Position numbers and translations under genes: made by a program. This document shows, piece after piece, positions 48,084-57,422 of a stretch of 64,000 nucleotides of DNA. Source of the DNA: Arcobacter sp. FWKO B (GTDB lineage: Bacteria > Campylobacterota > Campylobacteria > Campylobacterales > Arcobacteraceae); the NCBI RefSeq assembly GCF_014844135.1, contig NZ_CP041403.1, forward strand, positions 1,178,001 through 1,242,000, read 5' to 3'. The notes beneath the pieces were generated by a model. That model worked only from the letters and a program-made list of their open reading frames with translations, ran no database searches and was not told where the DNA came from. Positions within the stretch are counted from its first letter, which is position 1, and each line of letters begins with the position of its first letter.

Positions 48084-48881
48084 ATGGAATCAATTTTAGG
48101 ATTTGCAGGTATATATGCTATGAAGGTAATTGTTGCAATAGCAATATTTGTAATAGGGAAAAAAGTTGCTAGATTTGCCGTTAATATGCTTGTTAAAATA
48201 ATGGAAAAAGCAAAAGTTGATGTTACATTAATAAAATTCTTGGATAATGTTTTATATGCTGTTGCAATAGTAGCTATAGTTTTAGCAGCATTATCACAGC
48301 TTGGAATTGAAACGACATCTTTTATAGCAATACTTGGAGCTGCTGGTTTAGCTGTTGGTTTGGCATTTAAAGACTCATTATCAAATGTAGGTTCAGGCAT
48401 TATGATAATATTGTTTCGTCCATTTAAGGTTGGTGATTTTGTTCAAACTGCAGGAGAAATGGGTATAGTACAAGAGATATCAATATTCCATACAATTATG
48501 AAAACAACAGACAATAAAGTAGTGATTATTCCAAATTCAAAAATTACAAATGATAATATTACAAATTTTACTGGCGAAGATACAAGAAGGTGTGATTTTG
48601 TATTTGGAGTAAGTTATAGTGATGATATAAAACTTGTAAAAGAGACATTAAAAGAGATTATAGATCAAGATCCAAGAGTTTTAAAAGAGCCTGAACCTAT
48701 GGTTGCAGTAAGCGAACTGGGAAATTCAAGTGTAGATTTTACGGTTCGTGCTTGGGTTAAGACTGAGGATTTCTGGAAATTTAGATTTGATACTATTGAA
48801 AAAGTAAAATTAACCTTTGATGAACGGGGGATTTGTATCCCATTTCCTCAAATGGATATCTATTATAAGCAAAAAGACTAA
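48084..48881 (+). CDS. MscS-family mechanosensitive channel
   Basis: A 265-residue small-conductance channel that opens under membrane tension in hypo-osmotic shock. It has two or three N-terminal transmembrane helices, the pore-lining TM3 with Gly/Ala packing (AILGAAGLAVGLAFKDSLSN) and the MscS beta domain (LFRPFKVGDFVQTAGEMG, VVIIPNSKITNDNITNF). The length is close to E. coli MscS. An AAAGG ribosome binding site precedes the ATG. Confidence 0.95.
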   Translation: MESILGFAGIYAMKVIVAIAIFVIGKKVARFAVNMLVKIMEKAKVDVTLIKFLDNVLYAVAIVAIVLAALSQLGIETTSFIAILGAAGLAVGLAFKDSLSNVGSGIMIILFRPFKVGDFVQTAGEMGIVQEISIFHTIMKTTDNKVVIIPNSKITNDNITNFTGEDTRRCDFVFGVSYSDDIKLVKETLKEIIDQDPRVLKEPEPMVAVSELGNSSVDFTVRAWVKTEDFWKFRFDTIEKVKLTFDERGICIPFPQMDIYYKQKD

Positions 48882-49297
48882 TGAAATTTTCTATTAACTC
48901 AAAATGTCCTTGTGGCAGTGGAAATAAGTATAAAAATTGTTGTCTGTCTTTGCATAAGGGTGCACTTGCAAAAGATGCGTTACAATTAATGAAGTCACGA
49001 TATAGTGCCTATGTAGCTGGTGATATTAATTATATTATTAAAACAACTCATCCAGATAATAAAGAGTATAAACAAGATTTAAAAGAGTGGAAAGCTGAGA
49101 TAAAATCATTTAGTGATGAAACAGAGTTTGTTAGACTTGAGGTATTTGATTTTATTGATGGTGAATTTGAATCTTATGTCACTTTTAGAGTCAGTATGAA
49201 AGTAGATGAAACTTATACATTCTTTACTGAAAAAAGTAGATTTGTCAAAGTTGATAATAGATGGCTATATATTGATGGTGAATTTATAAATAGATAA
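48881..49297 (+). CDS. YchJ-like SEC-C motif protein
   Basis: A 138-residue protein of the UPF0225/YchJ type: an N-terminal zinc-binding SEC-C motif (CPCGSGNKYKNCC) and an NTF2-like domain (MKSRYSAYVAGDINYIIKTT). The C-terminal SEC-C motif of some homologues is missing. Function unknown. Its ATG overlaps the TAA stop of the MscS gene by one base. Confidence 0.88.
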   Translation: MKFSINSKCPCGSGNKYKNCCLSLHKGALAKDALQLMKSRYSAYVAGDINYIIKTTHPDNKEYKQDLKEWKAEIKSFSDETEFVRLEVFDFIDGEFESYVTFRVSMKVDETYTFFTEKSRFVKVDNRWLYIDGEFINR

Positions 49298-49299
49298 AC

Positions 49300-49797
49300 C
49301 TAACTATTTAACAACTTAGGATATGTAAATAAAAACAAACTACAGTTTGTACTATCAATCATATCCCAACGCTCACAACTAAATTCAAGCCCAACAATAC
49401 CACTTGTAGGTATATTATCATAGAAATCTGGAATAAAATTGTTTACAAAGTCATTTAGACTAGGATTATGAGCAATTAAAAACACATTATTATACGCATT
49501 ATTAATTGTATGAATTGAATTAATTAATATATCAGAAGTAGTTTCGTAAAGTTTGTCATCAAAAACAATTATACTCTCTTTTATATCTAACAACTCTTTG
49601 TAAGCTTTTAGACTCTTTTTTGTTCTAAGTGCAGGACTACACAATACCAAATCAGGATGTATTTTATTATCTTTTAGGTACTGAGCCATAAGATATCTAT
49701 CCTTTTTACCCCTACTATTTAGTGGTCTATTAAAGTCATCTAATGATGGATTATCCCAAGAAGATTTAGAATGTCTAATTAAATATAGCTTTTTCAT
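49300..49797 (-). CDS. SixA-like histidine phosphatase
   Basis: A 165-residue phosphatase of the histidine-phosphatase superfamily with the RHG-type motif LIRHSKSSWD, where the phospho-accepting His is next to Arg, and the later catalytic-His segment LIAHNPSLND. SixA enzymes remove phosphate from His-phosphotransfer domains. It is convergent with the YchJ-like gene, 2 bases apart. Confidence 0.9.
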   Translation of the reverse strand: MKKLYLIRHSKSSWDNPSLDDFNRPLNSRGKKDRYLMAQYLKDNKIHPDLVLCSPALRTKKSLKAYKELLDIKESIIVFDDKLYETTSDILINSIHTINNAYNNVFLIAHNPSLNDFVNNFIPDFYDNIPTSGIVGLEFSCERWDMIDSTNCSLFLFTYPKLLNS

Positions 49798-49837
49798 AGT
49801 ATAATTGTATCATAATTTTTAATATTAAGGAATTATT

Positions 49838-50476
49838 TTGGATTTAAATAAAATAGAATCAAGAATGTTACTTCTAGGACTTTTCTTATTATTGTTGCTA
49901 TTAGCAAGCATTGGAGTAGTAGCACTATTCGATGTTGAACTAGCTAGTAAACTATTTGGGACAGCTGTTACAAACTTAATTGTTGGGAGAATGGGAGGTT
50001 TGTCTTTTGGTTTTGCTAGTGGGATAGATTTTTATGTGGTATTATTTATTAATCTATATTTTGAGGTATTACTTGTCTTGATAGTTTATTCATTATTTGT
50101 TTTAAGTTGGGATAATGCTGTTAAATTCAAGAAATTAGAACATTTTTTTGATGTGATTAAATCATTTGTTGCTAAATATCACGATCAATTTCATAGATAT
50201 GGTCCGTATGGGATATTTTTCTTTGTATTTTTTCCATTATTTATGAGTGGACCAGTTGTTGGTGCAATTATTGGTTTTATTATAGGAATAAGTCATATTA
50301 GAAATATATTAATTGTATTATCAAGTACATTTATAGCAACGACACTTTGGGCATTTTTTTTAAACGAGATAGTTGCTTTTTTAAATAATATAAATCAATA
50401 TGCATCTTGGGGTATACTGATAGTATTGGTTTTAGTTGCTTTAATTGCAAGAAAAAATTCTAAAAAAGGGGTATAA
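49838..50476 (+). CDS. Small multidrug export protein family membrane protein
   Basis: A 212-residue integral membrane protein with about five helices. The loop FHRYGPYGIFFFVFFPLFMSGPVVGAIIG matches the Sm_multidrug_ex family. The transported substrate is unknown. It starts at TTG 49838, preceded by a TAAGGA ribosome binding site, and ends 3 bases before the YaaA-like gene. Confidence 0.82.
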   Translation: MDLNKIESRMLLLGLFLLLLLLASIGVVALFDVELASKLFGTAVTNLIVGRMGGLSFGFASGIDFYVVLFINLYFEVLLVLIVYSLFVLSWDNAVKFKKLEHFFDVIKSFVAKYHDQFHRYGPYGIFFFVFFPLFMSGPVVGAIIGFIIGISHIRNILIVLSSTFIATTLWAFFLNEIVAFLNNINQYASWGILIVLVLVALIARKNSKKGV

Positions 50477-50479
50477 AGT

Positions 50480-51217
50480 ATGAAAATATTATTAGCCCCT
50501 AGTGAAACAAAAGTCTCAAATTTTGGTGAAAATAAGCCATTTTGTAAAGAGAATTTTAGTTTTGAAGAGCTTTTTGATAAAAGAGAGCATATACTACGCA
50601 TATATGAAGAATATCTTAAAAAATCATCTATTGAAGAACTTAGCAATTGGTTTGGTTTGAAATCACTTGTAGAGGTTGAAAAATATAGTAAGTCACCTAG
50701 ATTTGAAAAAAGTACAAAAGCAATTCAAAGATATACAGGTGTAGCGTATGAGGCACTTGGATATGATACATTAGATGAATATGCAAAAAGCTATATTGAA
50801 AATAATGTAGTTATATTCTCAAACCTTTTTGGAGCAATCTTAGCAAAAGATGAAATACCTGATTATAAATATAAACAAGGAGCAAAACTCCCTTCTTTAA
50901 ATATAGAACAATATATGAAAACAGAATTTAGTCCTATTTTGGATGAGTATTTCGATGATGTAGTTGTAGACCTAAGAGCTGGTTACTATGAAAAATTTTA
51001 CACACCAAAGTGCCAAGTGGTTACCTACAAATTCCTAAAAGGTGGTAAAGTTGTAAGCCACTGGGCAAAGTATTATAGAGGAATAGTCGCTAAAGCTATG
51101 GCACAAAACAATATCAAAACCCTACAAGAGCTTTATAACACCCAAATACAAGGTCTGAAAATTAAAGAAATCACAGAGTCAAAGAATATCAAAACAATAG
51201 TTTGTGATGTAGATTGA
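50480..51217 (+). CDS. YaaA-family peroxide stress protein
   Basis: A 245-residue DUF328/YaaA protein, recognised from MKILLAPSETK at the start, the TGVAYEALGYDTL segment and KYYRGIVAKAMA near the C-terminus. E. coli YaaA limits free iron and DNA damage under peroxide stress and binds DNA. It is the second gene of a two-gene transcript with the membrane protein upstream. Confidence 0.9.
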   Translation: MKILLAPSETKVSNFGENKPFCKENFSFEELFDKREHILRIYEEYLKKSSIEELSNWFGLKSLVEVEKYSKSPRFEKSTKAIQRYTGVAYEALGYDTLDEYAKSYIENNVVIFSNLFGAILAKDEIPDYKYKQGAKLPSLNIEQYMKTEFSPILDEYFDDVVVDLRAGYYEKFYTPKCQVVTYKFLKGGKVVSHWAKYYRGIVAKAMAQNNIKTLQELYNTQIQGLKIKEITESKNIKTIVCDVD

Positions 51218-51330
51218 TGTAGAACCACAACTTTCATTTCTGCCAGATAGATGCTTCAAAAAGAGTTCAATCAAAAACATCTGCTATCTTTAAGACAACC
51301 CCAGTTAAAACTGTGTTGCCCAAAGGTAGC

Positions 51331-52425
51331 TTAAATCGAGATATGCCTTTTGCTATGAATATGAAGAGCCACAAAAGCAACCAAAGCAAAAATTGCAGAA
51401 TATAAAAATAAGTACTCACCATAAAGCCATCCAGCTACAAAAGCCCCAATAAATCCACCAAGACCATAAGCAATACCAAACATAAACTGTTGGGCTAGTT
51501 TTTTGTTTGAGTACATAGTATAAAGATATACTATAATAGCACTATGATAAAGCCCAAAACTAAAAGCATGTATACTTTGAGATATAAATAAAACTGTTAG
51601 ATTATCGGGATACAAATATACAAGTATCCATCTTATAATAGTGATAAAAATTGAGAACTTAATAAGTAATAATAAATTGTTTTTTAGTATATTACCTTGA
51701 AAATAAAGCATTACTATCTCACATAATACGCCAAAAGACCACAGATAACTTGCCATTTCAAGGGTTATGCCATTTTCAGTTGTATATATTGTAAAGAAGT
51801 TATAAAAACCTCCAAAGCTTATTTGCATAAAAAGAAGACTTATCCAAAATGGTATGTACTTTAGTATAGAAAAAGGTTCATCTTCTAGTCCTTCAACTTT
51901 ATCACTTTCATCATACTTTAGAATAATCAATGAAAACACTATAGTCAATATTGCAGTTGCAAGATAAAAATGTAAAGCAATGATAGATTCACTTAAATAT
52001 CTAGCAAGAATTAGAGCTATAAGCATAAATCCAATAGACCCAAACAATCTAGTCTTACCATATCTCTCTTTGCCTACATGTTTAAGTGCAATTATCTCAA
52101 CATATGGTAGTATCAAGCTAAGGGCAGCTCCAAGTAGGGCATTGGTTATCAAAAAAAGATAAAAGTTATCTATAGTTACATAAAAAGACAATGAACATAA
52201 GAATATAAGTAAAAGGGCTATTTTAAAGGTTTGTTGATTTAATTCAATATGTTTTAAAAACAAAAAAGGGGTTAAAAATCTCATCAAAGGAGCAAGTGCA
52301 AATATGATACCTATTTCATATGGAGTATATCCAATATCATGCAAAACTTTTGGTAAGAATATTACATATACACCAACAGCAGCAAAATAAAAAAAGTAAA
52401 ATGCTGATATTTTAAAAAATAGCAT
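51331..52425 (-). CDS. Major facilitator superfamily transporter
   Basis: A 364-residue protein with about 12 hydrophobic helices and the MFS_1-like/phenylpropionate-permease pattern (YTPYEIGIIFALAPLMRFLTP, KERYGKTRLFGSIGFML, IVYLYTMYSNKKLAQQFMFG). Substrate unknown. Its ATG overlaps the end of the RDD gene by one base, placing it last in the secG-frr-pyrE transcript. Confidence 0.9.
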   Translation of the reverse strand: MLFFKISAFYFFYFAAVGVYVIFLPKVLHDIGYTPYEIGIIFALAPLMRFLTPFLFLKHIELNQQTFKIALLLIFLCSLSFYVTIDNFYLFLITNALLGAALSLILPYVEIIALKHVGKERYGKTRLFGSIGFMLIALILARYLSESIIALHFYLATAILTIVFSLIILKYDESDKVEGLEDEPFSILKYIPFWISLLFMQISFGGFYNFFTIYTTENGITLEMASYLWSFGVLCEIVMLYFQGNILKNNLLLLIKFSIFITIIRWILVYLYPDNLTVLFISQSIHAFSFGLYHSAIIVYLYTMYSNKKLAQQFMFGIAYGLGGFIGAFVAGWLYGEYLFLYSAIFALVAFVALHIHSKRHISI

Positions 52426-52907
52426 TATTCTTTTGAGTCTTGACTGACTACAATGCTATTTGCTACCATATCTTGTAAAGTAGCTTTATCTTTTCTAAAA
52501 AATGGGACAAACCACCCTATAATACTCATTGCTGATATTATAAATATTATATATCTAATTATTGATTTTGTGAAAGTTAGTTTATTTTTTGTATTTTGAT
52601 CAACTACAACTAAATTATAAGCTTTTAGCCCTGGTGTTTGCCCTTTTATTTTCCAAAACAATACTATTATTGCCCCATAAACAAAAGATGTTATCCACCT
52701 TGCCATCTCACTACTTTGGAAATCATCTTTCCCATCCATGATAAGATATGTCGTGATATACATGATAGGCATCATAATTAAAAACATATCTACAATAAAA
52801 GCTTTTAATCTTTGTGCTATAGGAGCATTAAGATCTTGTGTAGATGAAGATATCGTTGTTTGTTGGTTTGTTATTTTACCTTTTTTAGTATCTCTCCATC
52901 TACTCAA
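52425..52907 (-). CDS. RDD family membrane protein
   Basis: A 160-residue protein with the RDD-domain opening APIAQRLKAFIVDMFLIMMP (Arg-Asp pair) and two to three further helices (VYGAIIVLFWKIKGQTPGLKA). Function unknown. It follows pyrE by 3 bases; the pyrE-RDD order is conserved in Campylobacter relatives. Confidence 0.9.
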   Translation of the reverse strand: MSRWRDTKKGKITNQQTTISSSTQDLNAPIAQRLKAFIVDMFLIMMPIMYITTYLIMDGKDDFQSSEMARWITSFVYGAIIVLFWKIKGQTPGLKAYNLVVVDQNTKNKLTFTKSIIRYIIFIISAMSIIGWFVPFFRKDKATLQDMVANSIVVSQDSKE

Positions 52908-52910
52908 GTT

Positions 52911-53516
52911 TTAGTTACCTCTGCTTCCTGGTTTGTATGCAATATCTTTGAAATCACACTCATCTGGTGAATACATAGCAAAATCAAAATCAGCCAGAGC
53001 AAAAAGTGGTTTATCACAAGGTAGTTTACAGTTTGGTTTTGAGTCTATGTTGCTACCAACTCTTTTACAAAAGCCTCTATTAGCAAGTGCTGCAAATGCT
53101 ACTACTTTGCCACCACCAGCTTCTATTTGTGCAGCAGCTTCTAGTGCACTCCCACCAGTTGTGATAATATCTTCACACATAATGTATCTCTCACCCTCTT
53201 TTACCTCAAAGCCTCTTCTTATACTCATCTCACCATTTACTCTTTCAGCAAAAATAAATCTTACATCAAGAGCAGTTGCAAGTGCAAATCCAGCAAGAAG
53301 TCCACCAAGAGCAGGTGAACAAACTGCATCAAATTCTATGCCACTTTTTCTTATCTCATTTGCTAGTGCTTCAGCTAGTAGTTTAGCAGTTTTTGGGTCT
53401 TCAAGTACTTTTGCTGATTGAAGGTAATGTTTTGAGTAATTCCCACTACTAAGTTTAAAATGCCCCTCTAAGTAGGCTCCTGCGTCTTTGTAAATTTGTT
53501 CTATGTTTAAGTTCAT
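52911..53516 (-). CDS. pyrE: Orotate phosphoribosyltransferase
   Basis: Joins orotate to PRPP in pyrimidine synthesis. The 201-residue protein has the PRPP motif [19 protein letters not shown], the flexible loop [11 protein letters not shown] and GALGGLLAG-type PPi loop ([14 protein letters not shown]). It follows frr by 4 bases. Confidence 0.97.
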   Translation of the reverse strand: MNLNIEQIYKDAGAYLEGHFKLSSGNYSKHYLQSAKVLEDPKTAKLLAEALANEIRKSGIEFDAVCSPALGGLLAGFALATALDVRFIFAERVNGEMSIRRGFEVKEGERYIMCEDIITTGGSALEAAAQIEAGGGKVVAFAALANRGFCKRVGSNIDSKPNCKLPCDKPLFALADFDFAMYSPDECDFKDIAYKPGSRGN

Positions 53517-53520
53517 TTTG

Positions 53521-54078
53521 TTATACCGTTAATATTTCTTTTTCTTTTGCTTTTAATACTTCATCAGCTTTTGCGACATAAGCGTCAGTTATTTTTTGAA
53601 CTTCTGCTTCACCTTTTTTACTTTCATCATCTGTAATTAGTTTATCTTTATGAAGTTTTTTAATTTTGTCATTAGAATTCTTTCTTATATTTCTAATTGC
53701 AACTTTAGCATCTTCAGTCATACCCTTTGCTTTCTTTACTGTGTCATTTCTTTGTTCCATAGTCATTGGAGGGAAAAAAAGTTTTACAGCACTTCCATCA
53801 TTATTTGGATTTACTCCAATATTAGCTTCTTGAATAGCTTTTTCAATAGCTCCAACCATATTTTTTTCCCAAGGAGTAATAGATATAGTTGTTGCATCTA
53901 CCGCTAATACTGTAGCAACTTGACTTAAGTCAGTAGGTGTACCATAATAATTAACTTTGATGTTATCAAGTACTTTTGTAGTTACTTTACCTGTTCTTAG
54001 TGTTCCATAATCTTTTTTTAAAGACTCTATAGACTTTTCCATATGTTCTTTTGAGTAGTCATATATTTCATTCAACAT
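53521..54078 (-). CDS. frr: Ribosome recycling factor
   Basis: Splits post-termination ribosomes together with EF-G. The 185-residue length and the sequence pattern ([40 protein letters not shown], RRxx-like [15 protein letters not shown]) are typical. An AAGGAGC ribosome binding site precedes the ATG. Confidence 0.98.
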   Translation of the reverse strand: MLNEIYDYSKEHMEKSIESLKKDYGTLRTGKVTTKVLDNIKVNYYGTPTDLSQVATVLAVDATTISITPWEKNMVGAIEKAIQEANIGVNPNNDGSAVKLFFPPMTMEQRNDTVKKAKGMTEDAKVAIRNIRKNSNDKIKKLHKDKLITDDESKKGEAEVQKITDAYVAKADEVLKAKEKEILTV

Positions 54079-54091
54079 TTTTGCTCCTTAT

Positions 54092-55039
54092 TTATTTGAT
54101 TAAGATTTTATTTGATATATGATGGTATGTTGTACCTAGTATCACTCTAGTTCTAGAGTTTTGAAGATGTATATTCAAATCAACATCAACTATACCATCT
54201 TTGACTTCAATATTTTCTATCCATTGGTTACCAGTAACAAAAAGTTTTACTTTTGCTACATCTTTAGGTACTTTTGCTCTTACTTTTTTTAGTATGCCAT
54301 CTTTTGGAAATTCTAGTGGCTCAATCCACTGAACATCAAATACTCTATATCTAAGTCCTGCGGATATATTTGATGTTCCAACAAGTGGTACACGAAATAA
54401 ATCATATACATCACTTTTTAGATTTGTTCCACCAGAGGTTTGATTCAATATCCCTTCAAAACCAAAGCTTTTTATTGCATCTTTAACTTTTTGATTATAT
54501 GAACCATAAGGATAAGCATAAAATTTAGGTTTATACCCCATATTGGCTTGAAAAATTTCCATACCAATTTTTGTATCTTTTATAATATCTTCTTTGCTTA
54601 GAGTGGTTAGTCTTGGGTGATTATATGAGTGAAACTCTACATCACCATAAGGTAAAACATTTTTTAACATATCCCATGTCATAAAGTCACCATATTTATG
54701 ATCAGTTGCTTTTACATATACAAACAAGGTAAAGTGATAACCATATTCTTTAAATATTGCTAAGCCATTTTCATAAAAACTTTTATAAGCGTCATCTATA
54801 GTAAGAACTACCCACTTATCTGGTATATCTTCATTTTTTTTTATTTTATCCACTACTGCACTAAGAGGAACAACATGATAGTTGTTGTTTTTTAAAAACT
54901 CAAAGTCTTTTCTTAATTGTTCAAGGGATGTATTTGTGCTTGGATGTCTATCATCGCCAAAACGGTGATAAACAAATATTGTTGCATCCGCAATTGAATA
55001 CACATACATAAATAGTAAAACAAAAAGAGTTTTCCTCAT
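54092..55039 (-). CDS. Exported polysaccharide deacetylase
   Basis: A 315-residue secreted NodB-fold deacetylase with a signal peptide (MRKTLFVLLFMYVYSIADA). Motif 1 is LTIDDAYKS (Asp pair for metal and catalysis, replacing the usual TFDDG), motif 2 is the metal-binding HSYNHP, and YAYPYGSYNQKV follows. A C-terminal beta-rich region (about 225-315) may bind the glycan. The substrate, peptidoglycan or an exopolysaccharide, is unknown. It sits between secG and frr, which are neighbours in Campylobacter. Confidence 0.9.
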   Translation of the reverse strand: MRKTLFVLLFMYVYSIADATIFVYHRFGDDRHPSTNTSLEQLRKDFEFLKNNNYHVVPLSAVVDKIKKNEDIPDKWVVLTIDDAYKSFYENGLAIFKEYGYHFTLFVYVKATDHKYGDFMTWDMLKNVLPYGDVEFHSYNHPRLTTLSKEDIIKDTKIGMEIFQANMGYKPKFYAYPYGSYNQKVKDAIKSFGFEGILNQTSGGTNLKSDVYDLFRVPLVGTSNISAGLRYRVFDVQWIEPLEFPKDGILKKVRAKVPKDVAKVKLFVTGNQWIENIEVKDGIVDVDLNIHLQNSRTRVILGTTYHHISNKILIK

Positions 55040-55077
55040 TTAAATAATCCCTTTAGTAGCACAAAGGCTACTATATT

Positions 55078-55398
55078 TTAGTTTGACGCTGGAGCTGATG
55101 GTACGCTATTTGTGCTAGGAGCACTTGGTACTATAGAGTGAATGTCTATCTTATCAATAGCACTTTTTGAACTCTCTTGATTGTAGAAATACCCCAATGC
55201 TAGAGTGTTTAAAACAAATAATAAACCTAAAGTATATGTAGCCTTTTGTAAAAAGTTTGTAGGTCCTTTTGAACCAAACATAGAGTCATTACTGCCACTA
55301 TATGCACCAAGTCCTATACTTGTACTTTTTTGTAATAATATAACTATAGTTATCAGTATAGTTAAAACAAATTGAATGATTAACATTGTAGTTGTCAT
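55078..55398 (-). CDS. secG: Protein translocase subunit SecG
   Basis: Small membrane subunit of the SecYEG channel. The 106-residue protein has two transmembrane helices (MLIIQFVLTILITIVILLQ and TLGLLFVLNTLALGYFY) separated by the GLGAYSGSNDSMFGSKGPTNFL loop characteristic of SecG, and a Pro/Ser/Ala-rich tail. An AAGGA ribosome binding site precedes the ATG. Confidence 0.95.
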   Translation of the reverse strand: MTTTMLIIQFVLTILITIVILLQKSTSIGLGAYSGSNDSMFGSKGPTNFLQKATYTLGLLFVLNTLALGYFYNQESSKSAIDKIDIHSIVPSAPSTNSVPSAPASN

Positions 55399-55473
55399 TT
55401 TTGTATAATCCTTAACAAGCCACTAAAGAGCTTAAAATTTGCATATTTTATCTAAATTTTATTTAAACAAAGT

Positions 55474-55479
55474 TAAAAT
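55474..55479 (+). promoter_or_regulatory. Possible -10 box of a leaderless mRNA (BioC-like gene)
   Basis: TAAAAT is separated from the ATG at 55486 by exactly six bases (TGCGAA), and no ribosome binding site is present. The box is weaker than at the other four loci. Confidence 0.4.
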
Positions 55480-55485
55480 TGCGAA

Positions 55486-56184
55486 ATGATAGAAATAAGA
55501 AAAGAATTTTCAACCCATAGTAAAGAGTATGGAAGCCATAATATTATTCAACAACTTGTTGCAAAGGCGTTAGTTAGGGATATTAACAGTACACCAAAGA
55601 CTATTTTAGAACTTGGTTGTGGTAGTGGACAAATTTATAAAAATATTAATTTTCCTGTAGATTACTATTATGGTGTAGATTTTTCACAACAAATGTGTGA
55701 ATTGCATCCAAAAGGTGATGGTATAGATATTTCTTGTTTTGATTTTGATAGTGATGAATTTTATAGTGAATTTAAAAATCATAAGTATGAATTGATCTTA
55801 TCTTCATCAGCCCTTCAATGGTCTAAGGATTTATCAAAGTTAGTAAAGTTTCTCTCAACCATATCAAAAGTGATAAATGTAACTTTATTTACTTCTAATA
55901 CATTCAAGTCAATTTTTGATATTACAGGACAAAAATCTCCTATTTTATCTAAAGAAGAGATTATCAATGCATTTGAAAGTTCTTGTCAATGTGTTTATGA
56001 AGTTTTCCAGTATAAATTAGAATTTAATACAAAAAAAGAGTTGTTTGATTATATAAAAAAAAGTGGTGTTCGAGGTGGTCTTAACCCTCTAAAATATAAA
56101 GAATCAAAAAAACTATATACAAATTACCCATATAACTATTTAGAGTTTGAAGTAATCTTTATTAAAGCAAGTTCAAGATCATAA
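55486..56184 (+). CDS. BioC-like SAM-dependent methyltransferase
   Basis: A 232-residue methyltransferase with motif I ILELGCGSGQIYKNI, YYGVDFSQQM and LILSSSALQWSKDLSKLV; this last segment and the opening FSTHSKEYGSHNIIQQLVAKAL resemble BioC, the malonyl-ACP methyltransferase that starts biotin synthesis. Since bioB is present in the window, BioC is plausible but not proven. Its last 49 bases overlap the convergent ThiD2-like gene. Confidence 0.8.
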   Translation: MIEIRKEFSTHSKEYGSHNIIQQLVAKALVRDINSTPKTILELGCGSGQIYKNINFPVDYYYGVDFSQQMCELHPKGDGIDISCFDFDSDEFYSEFKNHKYELILSSSALQWSKDLSKLVKFLSTISKVINVTLFTSNTFKSIFDITGQKSPILSKEEIINAFESSCQCVYEVFQYKLEFNTKKELFDYIKKSGVRGGLNPLKYKESKKLYTNYPYNYLEFEVIFIKASSRS

Positions 56185-56552
56185 AGTTCATATCTTATAT
56201 GCTTAAATTTATCAGCAGTCTCATTTGATAATAACTTACAAAACTCTTCAAGTACTCTTGCACTCTCTTGAGCTCTTTTAAAATTAGCTACCAATATTGA
56301 GTATAAATCTTCTCTAGAGTTTTCAGATTTTGTAGTTTTTTTTAATACATCATTTTTTATATCTCTTGAATCAAGTAATTCATTATAAATATCAAGTCTA
56401 GATAAGTGTCTTAACTCTTTTAGTTTTGAAGCAGTTATAGAGTCGTTGTAGATATACCTAAATATATCTTCAACAACCCTGATGCCTTCTCTAAGTCTAT
56501 TTAGATTGGCATCTAGGATTCTAAGATGAGATTTAGTCATCACTTCTTGCAA
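56136..56552 (-). CDS. Stand-alone ThiD2-domain protein
   Basis: A 138-residue helical protein matching the ThiD2 domain (RILDANLNRLREGIRVVEDIFRY, ELRHLSRLDIY, NFKRAQESARVLEEF). This domain is usually fused to thiamine-phosphate synthase ThiE, and the stand-alone form in Campylobacterota is often labelled thiamine-phosphate pyrophosphorylase; whether it phosphorylates a thiamine precursor is unknown. ATG 56552 overlaps the Bax-inhibitor gene end by 20 bases; the in-frame ATG 56540 is an alternative. Confidence 0.82.
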   Translation of the reverse strand: MQEVMTKSHLRILDANLNRLREGIRVVEDIFRYIYNDSITASKLKELRHLSRLDIYNELLDSRDIKNDVLKKTTKSENSREDLYSILVANFKRAQESARVLEEFCKLLSNETADKFKHIRYELYDLELALIKITSNSK

Positions 56553-57246
56553 ATGCTGAAAGTATATGTAATAATGATATAAATAGATTAAAGAAATCTA
56601 AATACAATGCTATTGCAGCTTCAACAGGAGTACTGAAATTTCCTTTAATGATTTGTTGTGTATCATAAAGGATAAAAGCTGAAAACAAAATTGCACCAAT
56701 TCCTGAAATAGCAAGTTGCAATACAGGAGAAGCAAAGAATATATTCAATAGTGAAGCTATAACTATTACTATTAATGTAATAAATAGCATTTTACCTATT
56801 GAAGAAAAGTCTCTTTTTGTTGTAAGTGCAAACATAGATATACCACCAAAAGCAACACTAGTCATCAAAAACGCTTGTGCAACTATTGCAGCACCACCTG
56901 GTAAATTAAATACAGATGCCAAAAGTGGAGTAATAGTTAAACCACTTATAAATGTAAAACCAAATAAAACAGCTAAATTAATACCAGGCTTGTCCTTTAC
57001 TGCAAAAAGTGCAAAAAGTAACACAAACTCTAAAATTACTAGACCCCAATACCAACTTGAAATAGTACTTACCATGTCTAAACCAATGTAAGCTCCAGCA
57101 GTTGCAGCTAATAGTGAACCAGCAAATAATTGATATGTAGCTTTTAAGAAAGCCATTAAATCAACTCTTGACCTTTGTTGTGTAGCATCACCATTAGTAT
57201 AAGTACCAGAAGTACTGCTACTACTTAAATAATCTCTTTTGTACAT
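56533..57246 (-). CDS. Bax inhibitor-1/YccA-family membrane protein
   Basis: A 237-residue protein with about seven transmembrane helices and the family pattern (FLKATYQLFAGSLLAATAGAY, TPLLASVFNLPGGAAIVAQAF, SAFILYDTQQIIKG). Members are calcium-leak or FtsH-associated proteins; the role here is unknown. A GAGAGG ribosome binding site precedes the ATG. It is the first gene of a pair with the ThiD2-like gene. Confidence 0.92.
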   Translation of the reverse strand: MYKRDYLSSSSTSGTYTNGDATQQRSRVDLMAFLKATYQLFAGSLLAATAGAYIGLDMVSTISSWYWGLVILEFVLLFALFAVKDKPGINLAVLFGFTFISGLTITPLLASVFNLPGGAAIVAQAFLMTSVAFGGISMFALTTKRDFSSIGKMLFITLIVIVIASLLNIFFASPVLQLAISGIGAILFSAFILYDTQQIIKGNFSTPVEAAIALYLDFFNLFISLLHILSAFARSDD

Positions 57247-57422
57247 AAACTACCTCTCTTTGTTATTTTATGTTAAGTTTTGGTATTTTAGTAAGTATTG
57301 CTTAATAAAACCTTTAAATATAAAAACTAAATTTATAAAAAAAGTTGTTTAATGCAAAAAAGAGATTTAAAATGTCATATATATAATATAGTATATATAA
57401 CTATTTATTGTAGCAGAGTCAT

